This document shows positions 1 through 8,422 of a DNA stretch of 64,000 bases, piece by piece. The notes beneath the pieces were generated by a model. It saw nothing but the letters and a program-made list of their open reading frames with translations, had not been told where the DNA came from and ran no database searches. The stretch lies in assembly GCA_017474925.1 (NCBI GenBank), contig JAFVGN010000060.1:16802-80801 (forward strand). Direction: 5' to 3'. This stretch comes from Prevotella sp. Lineage in GTDB: Bacteria; Bacteroidota; Bacteroidia; Bacteroidales; Bacteroidaceae. Made by a program: the position numbers and the translations under genes. Position 1 is the first letter of the stretch; each line of letters starts with the position of its first letter.

Positions 1-253
1 AGGGGTATGTCCGATGGGCGCACGTCAGCGAATCGTTGTGCAGCCGTTCTCCGCTGGCCGTCTTGTGTCCGGCAAACTTACGCGCATAGAAAGAAGCCTT
101 TCCTGTCTGCTGGTCTTGGGCGCTTACATAAGAATCGTGAAGCGTGAATAGCGAAGAATTTGCTCCCGCCATCATCAGAAGGCAGAAAGTAAGCATCAAA
201 CGTCTGGTTTTTGTGCTTAGTCTTATGGCGTCAGCAAATTCTTCACCGGTCAC
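1..253 (-). CDS. RlpA-like double-psi beta-barrel protein, partial
   Basis: This is the N-terminal part of a gene that runs off the left edge of the window. Reading the minus strand gives a hydrophobic segment ([13 protein letters not shown]) followed by [18 protein letters not shown] and LTCAHRTYP. These match the start of the RlpA domain (G-x-ASxY, TASGE, AAHRTLPFGT), a peptidoglycan-associated double-psi beta-barrel fold that acts in the envelope. The start is uncertain. A GTG at 253 gives a positively charged region before the hydrophobic core; the first ATG at 196 would remove those charges. The gene lies 41 bases downstream of gdhA on the same strand, so it could be read through from gdhA. 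The catalytic Asp region is outside the window, so lytic transglycosylase activity cannot be judged. Confidence 0.72.
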   Translation of the reverse strand, partial: MTGEEFADAIRLSTKTRRLMLTFCLLMMAGANSSLFTLHDSYVSAQDQQTGKASFYARKFAGHKTASGERLHNDSLTCAHRTYP

Positions 254-294
254 GCTTTACTTGTTATGGTTCACTTGTTAGGTTTATTCTTCAC

Positions 295-1632
295 TTAGAC
301 GATGCCCTGTGCCATCATGGCGTTGGCAACCTTCATGAAGCCGGCCACATTGGCTCCCTTGACATAGTCGATGTAGCCATCCGGCTGTTTGCCATACTTG
401 ACACACTGTTCGTGGATGCTTGCCATGATCTGGTGCAGCTTCTGGTCTACTTCGGCCTCACTCCATCCTAAGCGCATCGAGTTCTGGGTCATCTCCAGGC
501 CACTGGTGGCCACTCCGCCTGCATTTACTGCCTTGCCGGGAGCAAACAGCTGGCGGGCGGCAATGAACTTCTCGGCAGCCTCTGCCGTGCATCCCATGTT
601 CGACACTTCTGCCACACACAGCGGCTTGTTGCTCAATATGCTGTCGGCATCAGCACCGTTCAGCTCGTTCTGCGTAGCACAAGGCAGATAGATGTCGGCC
701 TTCTGCTCCCACGGCTTCTTGTCGGCAAAGAACTGTGCACCGTCGAAATCCTCCGCATAGGGCGAGCAGATGTCATTGCCCGAGGCACGCAGCTCCAGCA
801 GATAGTCTATCTTCTCGTCGTCCAGACCTGCCGGGTCGTAGATGTAGCCGTCTGGGCCGCTGATGGTGATGACTTTTGCTCCCAGCTCCGTAGCTTTCTT
901 GGCGGCACCCCAGGCCACATTGCCGAAACCGCTCATCGCAATGGTCTTTCCCTTGATGTCAAGACCGTGGGTCTGCAGCATCTGGTTGACAAAGTATAAA
1001 GCGCCGTAGCCCGTGGCTTCGGGACGTATCTTCGAACCGCCCCATTCGATACCCTTGCCTGTCAGGACCCCTTGGAACTGGTGCGTCAGCTTCTTGTACT
1101 GACCATATAGGTAGCCGATTTCACGCGCACCGACACCGATGTCGCCCGCAGGGACGTCCTCGTCAGGGCCGATGTGACGATACAGCTCGTTCATAAAAGC
1201 CTGACAGAACCGCATCACTTCATTGTCAGAGCGCCCGCGGATGCTGAAGTCGGCACCGCCCTTGCCGCCACCCATAGGCAGTGTCGTCAGCGAGTTCTTG
1301 AATGTCTGTTCGAATCCCAGGAACTTCAGAATGCTGAGATTCACGGACGGGTGGAAGCGTAAACCGCCTTTATAGGGACCTATGGCACTGTTGAACTGTA
1401 CACGATATCCCAGGTTGACGTGTACCTCGCCCTTGTCGTCTACCCAGGGCACACGGAACGTAATGATACGCTCTGGCTCTACAATGCGCTCAATGAGCTT
1501 GGCTTTCTCGAATTCGGGGTGCTGGTTGTACACGTCCTCAATCGAGATTAACACTTCACGTACTGCTTGCAGGTATTCCAATTCTCCCGGATGCTTGTGC
1601 TCCAGGTCCTGCATAATCTTTTCTACATTCAT
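295..1632 (-). CDS. gdhA: Glutamate dehydrogenase (NADP-type, hexameric family)
   Basis: Cytoplasmic enzyme that interconverts 2-oxoglutarate plus ammonia and glutamate, the main ammonium assimilation step in many Bacteroidales. The 445-residue length is typical of the small hexameric class. Visible motifs are GPYKGGLRFHP (residues 85-94, substrate-binding Lys88), PMGGGKGGADF (119-129, catalytic Lys124), PAGDIGVGAR (161-170, Asp164) and the Rossmann loop GFGNVAWG (235-242). The ATG at 1632 gives the usual N-terminus. NADP preference is assumed from the subfamily and not proven here. The upstream region has a good Bacteroidetes promoter whose spacer carries a perfect inverted repeat. Confidence 0.96.
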   Translation of the reverse strand: MNVEKIMQDLEHKHPGELEYLQAVREVLISIEDVYNQHPEFEKAKLIERIVEPERIITFRVPWVDDKGEVHVNLGYRVQFNSAIGPYKGGLRFHPSVNLSILKFLGFEQTFKNSLTTLPMGGGKGGADFSIRGRSDNEVMRFCQAFMNELYRHIGPDEDVPAGDIGVGAREIGYLYGQYKKLTHQFQGVLTGKGIEWGGSKIRPEATGYGALYFVNQMLQTHGLDIKGKTIAMSGFGNVAWGAAKKATELGAKVITISGPDGYIYDPAGLDDEKIDYLLELRASGNDICSPYAEDFDGAQFFADKKPWEQKADIYLPCATQNELNGADADSILSNKPLCVAEVSNMGCTAEAAEKFIAARQLFAPGKAVNAGGVATSGLEMTQNSMRLGWSEAEVDQKLHQIMASIHEQCVKYGKQPDGYIDYVKGANVAGFMKVANAMMAQGIV

Positions 1633-1689
1633 AGTAATATTAAGATATTAAGTTAATAGATAAAATGTCATTATGTTAGTATTACAACG

Positions 1690-1720
1690 CAAAAATAGGG
1701 AATTTCCTTTAAATGACAAA
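1690..1720 (-). promoter_or_regulatory. Bacteroidetes-type promoter of gdhA
   Basis: On the minus strand a -33 box TTTG (1720-1717) and a -7 box TATTTTTG (1697-1690) are separated by 19 bases, matching the Bacteroidetes primary sigma consensus TTTG / TAnnTTTG. The leader to the gdhA start is about 50 bases. Confidence 0.7.
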
Positions 1721-1730
1721 GGAAATTCCC
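1698..1730 (-). terminator. Perfect 13-bp inverted repeat overlapping the gdhA promoter
   Basis: Arms GGGAATTTCCTTT (1698-1710) and AAAGGAAATTCCC (1718-1730) pair perfectly around a 7-base loop. Read on the minus strand it follows the DASS transporter gene and is trailed by CTATTTTTG, so it can act as that gene's terminator. The repeat also covers the spacer and part of the -33 box of the gdhA promoter, so it could equally be an operator. Confidence 0.65.
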
Positions 1731-1771
1731 GAATATTTTCCGTAAAAAGTTACGGTTTGTTAAATATGGGC

Positions 1772-3277
1772 CTAAAAAACGTGCATGGTGCCCAACAGGT
1801 AGAGTAGGGCATAGCCCAGAACCATGCTCAGCACACCCATGATAAGTCCCATTTTCGACATGTCTTTCTGCTGCACCAGGTTGGTGGCGTACGCCAGTGC
1901 ATTCGGTGGGGTGGAGATGGGCAGTACCATGGCTGTCGATGCTGCGATGGCCACGCCAATCAGTACTGTCGGTGTTCCGCCTATGGCATCCAACTTGTCA
2001 CCCATTGCCGCACAGACTACCGACAGGATAGGCATCAGCAGGGCTGCGGTGGCCGAGTTCGAGATGAAGTTCGACAGCAGATAGCAGATGAAGCCCGACA
2101 GCAGCAGGATGAGCATGGGTGAGAAATCTCCGAACGGTATGCTCTTCACGGCATTGGCTGCCAGTCCAGAGGCATTCAGGCCATAGCCCAGTGCAAAACC
2201 GCCTGCTACCATCCATATCACCGACCAGTTGATTTGTTCCAGGTCGCGCTTGTTGATAACGCCTGTCAGGGCAAATATCACGAAAGGTACCAGTGCCACG
2301 GTGTACGAGTTGATACCAGTCACCGAGTCCAGCAACCACAGGGCTACCGTCAGGAAGAAGGTCACAATGACAATATAGGTGTGGGCGTCTTTCTTCATCT
2401 CACCTTCAATCTCCAGCTCTACGGTCTTCTGCGAGAAGGGGAAGATGGTCTTCAGCAACCACCAGCCGATAAGCAGCAGCACGACGACCAACGGTGTCAT
2501 GAACATCATCCATTCACCGAATCCCATGCCCATATTCAGCCCTTCCGGGTCGTTCAGGTATTTCAGCGCTATCGTGTTGGGAGGGGTGCCGATGGGTGTA
2601 CCCATACCGCCTAAGTTGGCTGCCAGGGGAATCGACAGCGCCATGGATATACGGCCCTTGCCCTCAGGGGGCAGCTGGCGGAAGACAGGGGTCAGGAATG
2701 TCAGCATCATGGCCGCTGTGGCTGTGTTCGACACGAACATCGAGAACAGGCCGGTAATGAGGATGAATCCCAACAGCACATTGTCACTCTTGTTGCCGAA
2801 AGGCTTCAGCAACACCTTTGCCAGTTGGGCGTCCAGTCCCGTCTTGGTGGCGGCAATAGCCAGTATGAAACCGCCAATGAACAGCATGATGACAGGGTCG
2901 GCAAAGGTTGCCATCACCGATTTGTAGCTCAGCAGTTGGCCTACCTCTTCCGGGTCGCACATCCATTTGACGCCTGAGTCTGAGGCAAACAGCAGCAGCA
3001 GTCCGATAATGGTCACCGACGTGGCCCATGACGATACCACTTCCAGAATCCACATCAGCGTGGCAAAGACAAAAATGGCAATGATGCGCTGCTGCACTAC
3101 TGTCAGCCCGTCAATACCGAAAATCTCAGCTGGGGCATTCCACAACAATAGGGTGAAAATTGCTACGATAACGGCCTGAACGGTCTTCTTGAACCCTCCG
3201 CTGGGATGAAAGCGGCGGCCCATTCTCATTTGGTGGTAGGCTTCTACAAGCTCATACCCTTTGTAAATATGAAACAT
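1772..3277 (-). CDS. DASS/SLC13-family anion or dicarboxylate transporter
   Basis: Inner-membrane secondary transporter, 501 residues, with many hydrophobic segments. Two SNT-type motifs are visible, SNTAT (183-187) and SNSAT (405-409), each followed by a Pro-containing stretch (GTPIGTPPN after the first, STPPNALAY after the second). These are the substrate and sodium site signatures of the divalent anion:sodium symporter family. The start at 3277 (MFHIYKGYEL) is preferred because the longer in-frame reading, to 3439, runs through the promoter and adds 54 non-conserved residues. Substrate is not determined; C4-dicarboxylates or sulfate are possible in this family. It lies upstream of gdhA on the same strand, separated by a hairpin. 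Confidence 0.88.
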   Translation of the reverse strand: MFHIYKGYELVEAYHQMRMGRRFHPSGGFKKTVQAVIVAIFTLLLWNAPAEIFGIDGLTVVQQRIIAIFVFATLMWILEVVSSWATSVTIIGLLLLFASDSGVKWMCDPEEVGQLLSYKSVMATFADPVIMLFIGGFILAIAATKTGLDAQLAKVLLKPFGNKSDNVLLGFILITGLFSMFVSNTATAAMMLTFLTPVFRQLPPEGKGRISMALSIPLAANLGGMGTPIGTPPNTIALKYLNDPEGLNMGMGFGEWMMFMTPLVVVLLLIGWWLLKTIFPFSQKTVELEIEGEMKKDAHTYIVIVTFFLTVALWLLDSVTGINSYTVALVPFVIFALTGVINKRDLEQINWSVIWMVAGGFALGYGLNASGLAANAVKSIPFGDFSPMLILLLSGFICYLLSNFISNSATAALLMPILSVVCAAMGDKLDAIGGTPTVLIGVAIAASTAMVLPISTPPNALAYATNLVQQKDMSKMGLIMGVLSMVLGYALLYLLGTMHVF

Positions 3278-3309
3278 CTTTCTATTGGTTAGGTTTGAAT
3301 AAGCGGTTG

Positions 3310-3317
3310 CAAAGGTA
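3310..3317 (-). promoter_or_regulatory. -7 element for the DASS transporter gene
   Basis: TACCTTTG on the minus strand, 33 bases before the chosen start at 3277. No clear TTTG box is seen at the expected distance. The presence of this element downstream of the alternative start at 3439 supports the shorter protein. Confidence 0.55.
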
Positions 3318-3501
3318 GTCATTTCCTTCGAACTACAGGGGCTTCTGCACCTGTTTTTTGACGCCCATGAATGCAAAAATGCCTGATAGTCATTTCTTGA
3401 CGATAACACTCTTCGCTCTTTGCAAAGTCGATGTTGCAAAATGCCTGCCTTCTCTTGTCACCTCATCCTGCATCGGCAAAAGACTTTTGTAGCGCTGAAA
3501 T

Positions 3502-3532
3502 TTTGCAGAGTGGGGAATAATTTGTACCTTTG
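3502..3532 (+). promoter_or_regulatory. Promoter of the secreted phosphoesterase gene
   Basis: TTTG (3502-3505) and TACCTTTG (3525-3532) with a 19-base spacer. The 333-base interval 3278-3610 holds only this promoter and the divergent transporter promoter; I see no small gene in it. Confidence 0.7.
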
Positions 3533-3610
3533 CAGCCGACAGCGTGTCCTTGCTTCTCTCCTGGGAAGGGTCGGGCATGTTAAAAACAAGTAAAATCTGA
3601 AATACTAATT

Positions 3611-5098
3611 ATGATGAAGATGAATGGTAGAAAGATGATGAAGACAGCTCTGTTGTGGGCTGCTTTGCTTGTGGCTGCCGTGACGCAGGCACAGACCAAG
3701 ATTGTAGTGCTCACCGATACCCATGTCATGGCACCCGAACTTTTAGTGAATGACGGATCGGCCTGGCAGCACTACCTGGAGTATGACCCCAAGTTGGAAG
3801 ACTATAGTCAGCAGTTGTTCGACGCAATGATTGAACAGCTCAAGACGGAAACGAAGCCCGATATGGTGTTCATTACTGGCGACTTGACGAAGGACGGCGA
3901 ACTGCTGAGCCATCAGTATGTGGTTAGTAAGCTGGAAGAACTGCGTCAGGCAGGCATAAAAGTACTCGTCGTTCCCGGCAATCATGACTATGGTACGGAC
4001 GGTGCTGTGTACTTTGATGGTTCGGAAACCTATCCGGCAACCACAGCCTCCCGGTCGGAGATAGAACAACTCTACAGCAACTTCGGCTTTGGCAGCGCAT
4101 TCGAGCGGGAACCCACCACGATGACCTATGCCTGCCAACCTTTTCCTGGCCTTACGGTCATTGGCATTGATTCCGGTGTTTATGGCGAGTTGTCGTCTAC
4201 GACGCTCAATTGGGTGTGTAACAAGGCTTCCGAGGCCTATGCTGCCACCGACAGGGTGATAGCCCTCATGCACCATGCGCTGATTCCCCACGTCACAGGC
4301 ATCGATAAGATTCCCAGTCTGGAGGCCGCGGTGGTTGATCATGAGACCGTTCGTGACCGCCTGATTGCTGCTGGCGTGAGTATGGTGTTTACCGGACACC
4401 TCCATATTGGCGACATTGCCAAGGACTACGCCCAGGACCCCTCGGTGCTGATTTACGATGTTGCCACAGGAGCTCTGGTGGACTATCCAAACTACTACCG
4501 TGAGGTGACCATCTCCGAGGACCTTCAGGAAATCCAGGTCAAGACCAATCAGATCCGTTCGATTCCCGGCAGCGACTTCTCCAACTCCATTGCCCGTAAT
4601 CGGCTGCAGGACGCCATACGCAACTTCCTTCGCCAATATACGGGCGAGGGCAATATCCTCACACGTAGAATCATCAATGAAGCCCTAAACCTCGCAGCCA
4701 ATGCAGCGACCTATTTTGCCGAGGGCAATGAGGATCAGTCTTCGAATGCGGCTCAAGCGCTTACACGCCTCATCGAGCTTTTCAACCTTGCCTCGCAGTT
4801 CGTTGATTTGGACAGTCTGCTGGAAGAGGCAGGCCTGACCAAGGACGATATCACGACGATGATCCATAGCGCATTGGAGAACAAGACTTGCTATGGCATG
4901 TATGGACACGAGAGCGTGACCGACGATCTGACACTGACCGTCCCCTTGAGGGGATTGCCCAGGCACGATACCGGCATTACCAGCATCCAGTCGTCCGAGG
5001 TTCCGACACCCTACTATTCCCTGCAGGGCGTCAAGGTCGACAAGCCTTCAGCTGGCGTCTATGTCAAGGACGGCCGTCTGGTCATCATCCGGCGCTGA
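3611..5098 (+). CDS. Secreted calcineurin-like metallophosphoesterase
   Basis: Exported phosphoesterase of 495 residues. A signal peptide (basic start, hydrophobic 12-24, cleavage near TQAQ) is followed by all metal-binding blocks of the family: DTH (36-38), GDL (90-92), GNHD (123-126), HH (221-222) and GHLH (262-265). The second half (about 300-460) is helical and of unknown role. The C-terminus ends in a tail of the form YSLQGVKV...AGVYVKDGRLVIIRR, shared with four other secreted proteins in the window. The natural substrate is unknown: phosphodiesters or phosphomonoesters are both possible. Several in-frame ATGs lie at the start and the first is used. It is transcribed from the promoter at 3502-3532 and may be cotranscribed with the next gene, 49 bases on. 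Confidence 0.88.
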   Translation: MMKMNGRKMMKTALLWAALLVAAVTQAQTKIVVLTDTHVMAPELLVNDGSAWQHYLEYDPKLEDYSQQLFDAMIEQLKTETKPDMVFITGDLTKDGELLSHQYVVSKLEELRQAGIKVLVVPGNHDYGTDGAVYFDGSETYPATTASRSEIEQLYSNFGFGSAFEREPTTMTYACQPFPGLTVIGIDSGVYGELSSTTLNWVCNKASEAYAATDRVIALMHHALIPHVTGIDKIPSLEAAVVDHETVRDRLIAAGVSMVFTGHLHIGDIAKDYAQDPSVLIYDVATGALVDYPNYYREVTISEDLQEIQVKTNQIRSIPGSDFSNSIARNRLQDAIRNFLRQYTGEGNILTRRIINEALNLAANAATYFAEGNEDQSSNAAQALTRLIELFNLASQFVDLDSLLEEAGLTKDDITTMIHSALENKTCYGMYGHESVTDDLTLTVPLRGLPRHDTGITSIQSSEVPTPYYSLQGVKVDKPSAGVYVKDGRLVIIRR

Positions 5099-5147
5099 TA
5101 TTTCTGCCGGCAGAACATTCCTCGTTCCTCATTCCTCGTAAAAAAAA

Positions 5148-8100
5148 ATGAGTACACCAGCAGCCAACATACCCAAGGAGTTCAATAACTTCTTCCTGAA
5201 GGATGTGTCGTTTGTCAACCTGATGACCAAGCGCATCTTCAACATCTTGATTGTGGCTAATCCCTACGATGCCTTCATGCTCGAGGACGACGGCCGTATC
5301 GATGAAAAGCTCTTCGACGAGTATATGGAACTGGGGCTGCGCTATCCACCGACCTTTACCCAGGTGTCGACGACTGAGGAGGCTAACCGTGTCTTGGAAA
5401 CCACCGACATCGACCTGGTCATCTGTATGCCGGGTAATGCCGACAACGATGCCTTTGCCGTTGCCCGCGACGTCAAGATGATGGCTCCCCACATCCCTTG
5501 CGTGGTGCTGACGCCTTTCTCGCATGGCATCACCAAGCGTATTGAGCACGAGGACATGACTATTTTTGACTTTGTGTTCTGTTGGCTGGGCAATACCAAT
5601 CTCATCCTCTCCATCATCAAGCTGATTGAGGACCAGATGAACATCGAGCACGACATCAGCGAGGCTGGCGTGCAGATGATACTGTTGGTCGAGGACAACA
5701 TCCGTTTCTATTCCAGCGTGCTGCCCAACTTGTATAACTATATTCTGGCACAGTCCAAGAATTTCTCTACCGAGGCGCTCAACCCGCATGCCGCTGCACA
5801 GCGCAAGCGCGGCCGTCCCAAGGTGGTGCTGGCTACTACCTACGAGGAGGCTATTCATTGGTATGACTTGTACCACGACAACGTCCTGGGGGTTATCTCA
5901 GACACCCGTTTCCCGATGATGGGGAATAATGGCCGTCTGGCACACGTGGAAGAGGGCGACCCGGAGGCAGGTCTCAAGCTGTTGCGCGAAATCAGGAAGC
6001 GCGACGAATACGTGCCGCTCATCCTGCAGAGCTCGGAGATCGAGAACAAGGCCAAGGCCGAGGCTGAGGGTTTCCGCTTTGTTGACAAGAATTCCAAGAA
6101 GATGAACGTCGACTTGCGACGGCTCATCGAGGAACATATGGGCTTTGGCGATTTCGTGTTCCGTGACCCGACGACCCATGCCGAGATTGCCCGTGTATCG
6201 TCGTTGAAGGAGCTGCAGGACATCATCTTCAAGATTCCTAACGATTCCATGCTCTACCATATCTCGCGCAACAACATGAGCCGCTGGCTCTGTGCGCGGG
6301 CCATCTTCCCAGTCTCGGCATTCCTGAAGAATGTCACCTGGCATAAGTTGAAGGATGTCGATGCCCACCGCCAGATTATCTTCGATGCCATCGTGCAGTA
6401 CCGTCACATGAAGAACATTGGTGTCGTGGCCGTCTTCGACCGTCTCAAGTTCGACCGCTATGCCCACTTTGCACGCATCGGTGACGGCTCTTTGGGAGGC
6501 AAGGGACGCGGCCTCGCATTCCTCGACAACATCATCAAGCGCCATCCGGAACTTAACCGCTTCGACAATGCCACCGTGCAGATTCCCAAGACTGTCGTGC
6601 TCTGTACCGACTTCTTCGACGAGTTCATGGACAAGAACAATCTTTGGTCCGTTGCCCTCAGCGACATGCCTGACGAGGTCATTCTCCAGCATTTCATGCG
6701 GGCACAGCTGCCCGACTCGCTCATTGCCGACTTCTTCACCTTCTTCGATGCCGTCAAGGCACCCATTGCCGTGCGCTCTTCGTCGCTGCTCGAGGACTCT
6801 CACTACCAGCCTTTTGCCGGCATCTATTCCACCTATATGATTCCCTACCTGGAAGACAAGTACGAAATGCTGCGCATGCTGGCTTGTGCCATCAAGGGGG
6901 TCTATGCCTCGGTCTACTATCGTGACTCCAAGGCTTACATGACTGCTACCAGCAATGTCATCGACCAGGAGAAGATGGCTGTCATCCTGCAGGAGGTCGT
7001 TGGCCGCCAGTACGGCATGCGGTTCTATCCTACGTTCTCAGGCGTGCTGCGCTCGCTCAACTACTATCCCATTGGTGACGAGCAGGCCGAGGAGGGCATT
7101 GCCTCACTGGCTCTCGGACTGGGCAAGTATATCGTCGATGGCGGACAGACGCTCCGCGTGTCGCCTTATCATCCGCGACAGGTGCTGCAGACTTCGGAGA
7201 TGGAAACGGCACTCAAGGAGACGCAGACGCGTTTCTATGCCCTCGACATGTCCCATATCGGTGGCGATTTCAAGGTTGACGACGGCTTCAACATCCTTAA
7301 CCTGCGGGTCAAGGAGGCCGACAAGGACCATTCGTTGAACGGCATTGCCTCCACCTACGACCCCAACGACCAGATTATCCGCGACGGCATCTATGAGGGT
7401 GGGCGCAAAGTCATTTCTTTCGCAGGCGTCCTGCAGTACGATGTCTTCCCGTTGCCCGAAATACTCCGTCTGGCGCAGAAATACGGCTCCGAGGAGATGC
7501 GTCGTCCCGTAGAGATAGAGTTTGCCTGTAATCTCAATACCCAGCAGTCCTCCTCCCAGAATGTCACGGGCGATTTCTATCTGCTTCAGATTCGTCCCAT
7601 TGTCGATTCCAAGCAGGTGCTTGACGAGGACCTGGCGGCCATTCCCGACTCACAGTGCCTGTTGCGTTCCAACAACTCGCTGGGACACGGCATCAGCGAG
7701 GATGTCTGCGACGTGGTCTATGTCAAGGCTGGCGACGACTTCACGGCGGCCAACAATCCCGCCATTGCCGACCAGATAGAACAGCTTAACCGCAAGTTCC
7801 TGGCTGCCGACAAGAACTATGTGCTCATCGGACCTGGACGCTGGGGAAGCAGCGACTACTGGCTGGGCATTCCCGTCAAGTGGCCGCATATCTCGGCTGC
7901 CAAGGTCATCGTCGAGGCCGGACTGAAAAACTATCATGTCGATCCGTCGCAGGGCACGCACTTCTTCCAGAACCTCACCTCTTTCGGTGTGGGCTATTTC
8001 ACCGTCAACACCTATACAGGTGACGGCATCATGCAAACCGCCCTCCTTGACAGCATGCCTGCCGTCGAGGAGACCGACTTTGTGCGTCACGTCCGTTTCG

Positions 8101-8162
8101 ACCGTCCGCTGAAAATCATGATGGACGGCAAGAAACAGCATGGTGTCGTACTGCTTCCGTGA
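5148..8162 (+). CDS. Two-receiver-domain PEP/pyruvate-binding (PPDK N-domain) protein
   Basis: A 1004-residue cytoplasmic protein. Residues 29-160 look like a degenerate receiver domain. Residues 177-325 look like an intact one: acidic pair E182-D183 in LVEDN, phospho-acceptor Asp252 in VISDTRF, Ser295/296 and Lys314. From about 440 to the end it has the ATP-grasp-like PEP/pyruvate-binding domain of PEP synthase and PPDK, with GGKGRG (450-455) and AVRSSSLLED (541-550). A block LIGPGRWGS lies near the C-terminus. The phospho-histidine swivelling domain and the TIM barrel of true PEP synthase are absent, so it cannot make PEP alone. Bacteroidetes are often annotated with such proteins as PEP synthase; a signalling or regulatory phosphotransfer role is my inference. 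A hairpin terminator follows the stop codon. Confidence 0.85.
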   Translation: MSTPAANIPKEFNNFFLKDVSFVNLMTKRIFNILIVANPYDAFMLEDDGRIDEKLFDEYMELGLRYPPTFTQVSTTEEANRVLETTDIDLVICMPGNADNDAFAVARDVKMMAPHIPCVVLTPFSHGITKRIEHEDMTIFDFVFCWLGNTNLILSIIKLIEDQMNIEHDISEAGVQMILLVEDNIRFYSSVLPNLYNYILAQSKNFSTEALNPHAAAQRKRGRPKVVLATTYEEAIHWYDLYHDNVLGVISDTRFPMMGNNGRLAHVEEGDPEAGLKLLREIRKRDEYVPLILQSSEIENKAKAEAEGFRFVDKNSKKMNVDLRRLIEEHMGFGDFVFRDPTTHAEIARVSSLKELQDIIFKIPNDSMLYHISRNNMSRWLCARAIFPVSAFLKNVTWHKLKDVDAHRQIIFDAIVQYRHMKNIGVVAVFDRLKFDRYAHFARIGDGSLGGKGRGLAFLDNIIKRHPELNRFDNATVQIPKTVVLCTDFFDEFMDKNNLWSVALSDMPDEVILQHFMRAQLPDSLIADFFTFFDAVKAPIAVRSSSLLEDSHYQPFAGIYSTYMIPYLEDKYEMLRMLACAIKGVYASVYYRDSKAYMTATSNVIDQEKMAVILQEVVGRQYGMRFYPTFSGVLRSLNYYPIGDEQAEEGIASLALGLGKYIVDGGQTLRVSPYHPRQVLQTSEMETALKETQTRFYALDMSHIGGDFKVDDGFNILNLRVKEADKDHSLNGIASTYDPNDQIIRDGIYEGGRKVISFAGVLQYDVFPLPEILRLAQKYGSEEMRRPVEIEFACNLNTQQSSSQNVTGDFYLLQIRPIVDSKQVLDEDLAAIPDSQCLLRSNNSLGHGISEDVCDVVYVKAGDDFTAANNPAIADQIEQLNRKFLAADKNYVLIGPGRWGSSDYWLGIPVKWPHISAAKVIVEAGLKNYHVDPSQGTHFFQNLTSFGVGYFTVNTYTGDGIMQTALLDSMPAVEETDFVRHVRFDRPLKIMMDGKKQHGVVLLP

Positions 8163-8180
8163 CATAAAACAAAATATCAG

Positions 8181-8216
8181 ATAAGGGCCGGGTATGATGC
8201 AATACTCGGCCCTTAT
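8181..8216 (+). terminator. Intrinsic terminator-like hairpin
   Basis: ATAAGGGCCGGGTAT (8181-8195) pairs with ATACTCGGCCCTTAT (8202-8216) with one G-T pair and a 6-base loop, followed by TTGG. It lies 18 bases after the PEP/pyruvate-binding gene stop. Confidence 0.7.
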
Positions 8217-8265
8217 TTGGCAATAAGGCTTGGTTATTGTAGGATAAGGGAGGGTTATTGAAAAA

Positions 8266-8321
8266 TACTCCAAGAGTAATTTCAATTACTCCGAAAGTAA
8301 TTTTAATTATTCCGAAAGAAA
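8266..8321. repeat. Three palindromic units in a 21-base tandem array
   Basis: Cores TACTCCAAGAGTAA (8266), TACTCCGAAAGTAA (8287) and TATTCCGAAAGAAA (8308) repeat at exactly 21-base spacing. Each core is an imperfect inverted repeat. A second locus at 54922 uses the same period with another sequence. The rest of the gap 8163-8422 holds a terminator and a promoter. Confidence 0.65.
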
Positions 8322-8366
8322 TGGCAGCTTTTCCTAAAACTTTGTTATGCGATTTGCATTATTTAA

Positions 8367-8398
8367 TTTGCATAATTGCGATAATTGTTGTATCTTTG
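8367..8398 (+). promoter_or_regulatory. Promoter of the AAA+ ATPase gene
   Basis: TTTG (8367-8370) and TATCTTTG (8391-8398), spacer 20 bases, 24 bases before the ATG at 8423. Confidence 0.75.
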
Positions 8399-8422
8399 CA
8401 CCAGATTTAGAAGGGAAAAAAG

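Noticed and set aside
3278-3439. 54-residue N-terminal extension of the DASS transporter
   Set aside because: It would start upstream of the -7 element and is rich in residues unusual for this family (Cys, Arg, Ser); the ATG at 3277 fits better.
3743-4636. Open frame of 297 codons opposite the phosphoesterase
   Set aside because: The plus-strand gene has all metallophosphoesterase motifs, and the opposite frame shows no recognisable domain.
8266-8321. Possible small CRISPR array
   Set aside because: Units are 21 bases without distinct spacers and there are no cas genes. Tandem palindromes describe it better.
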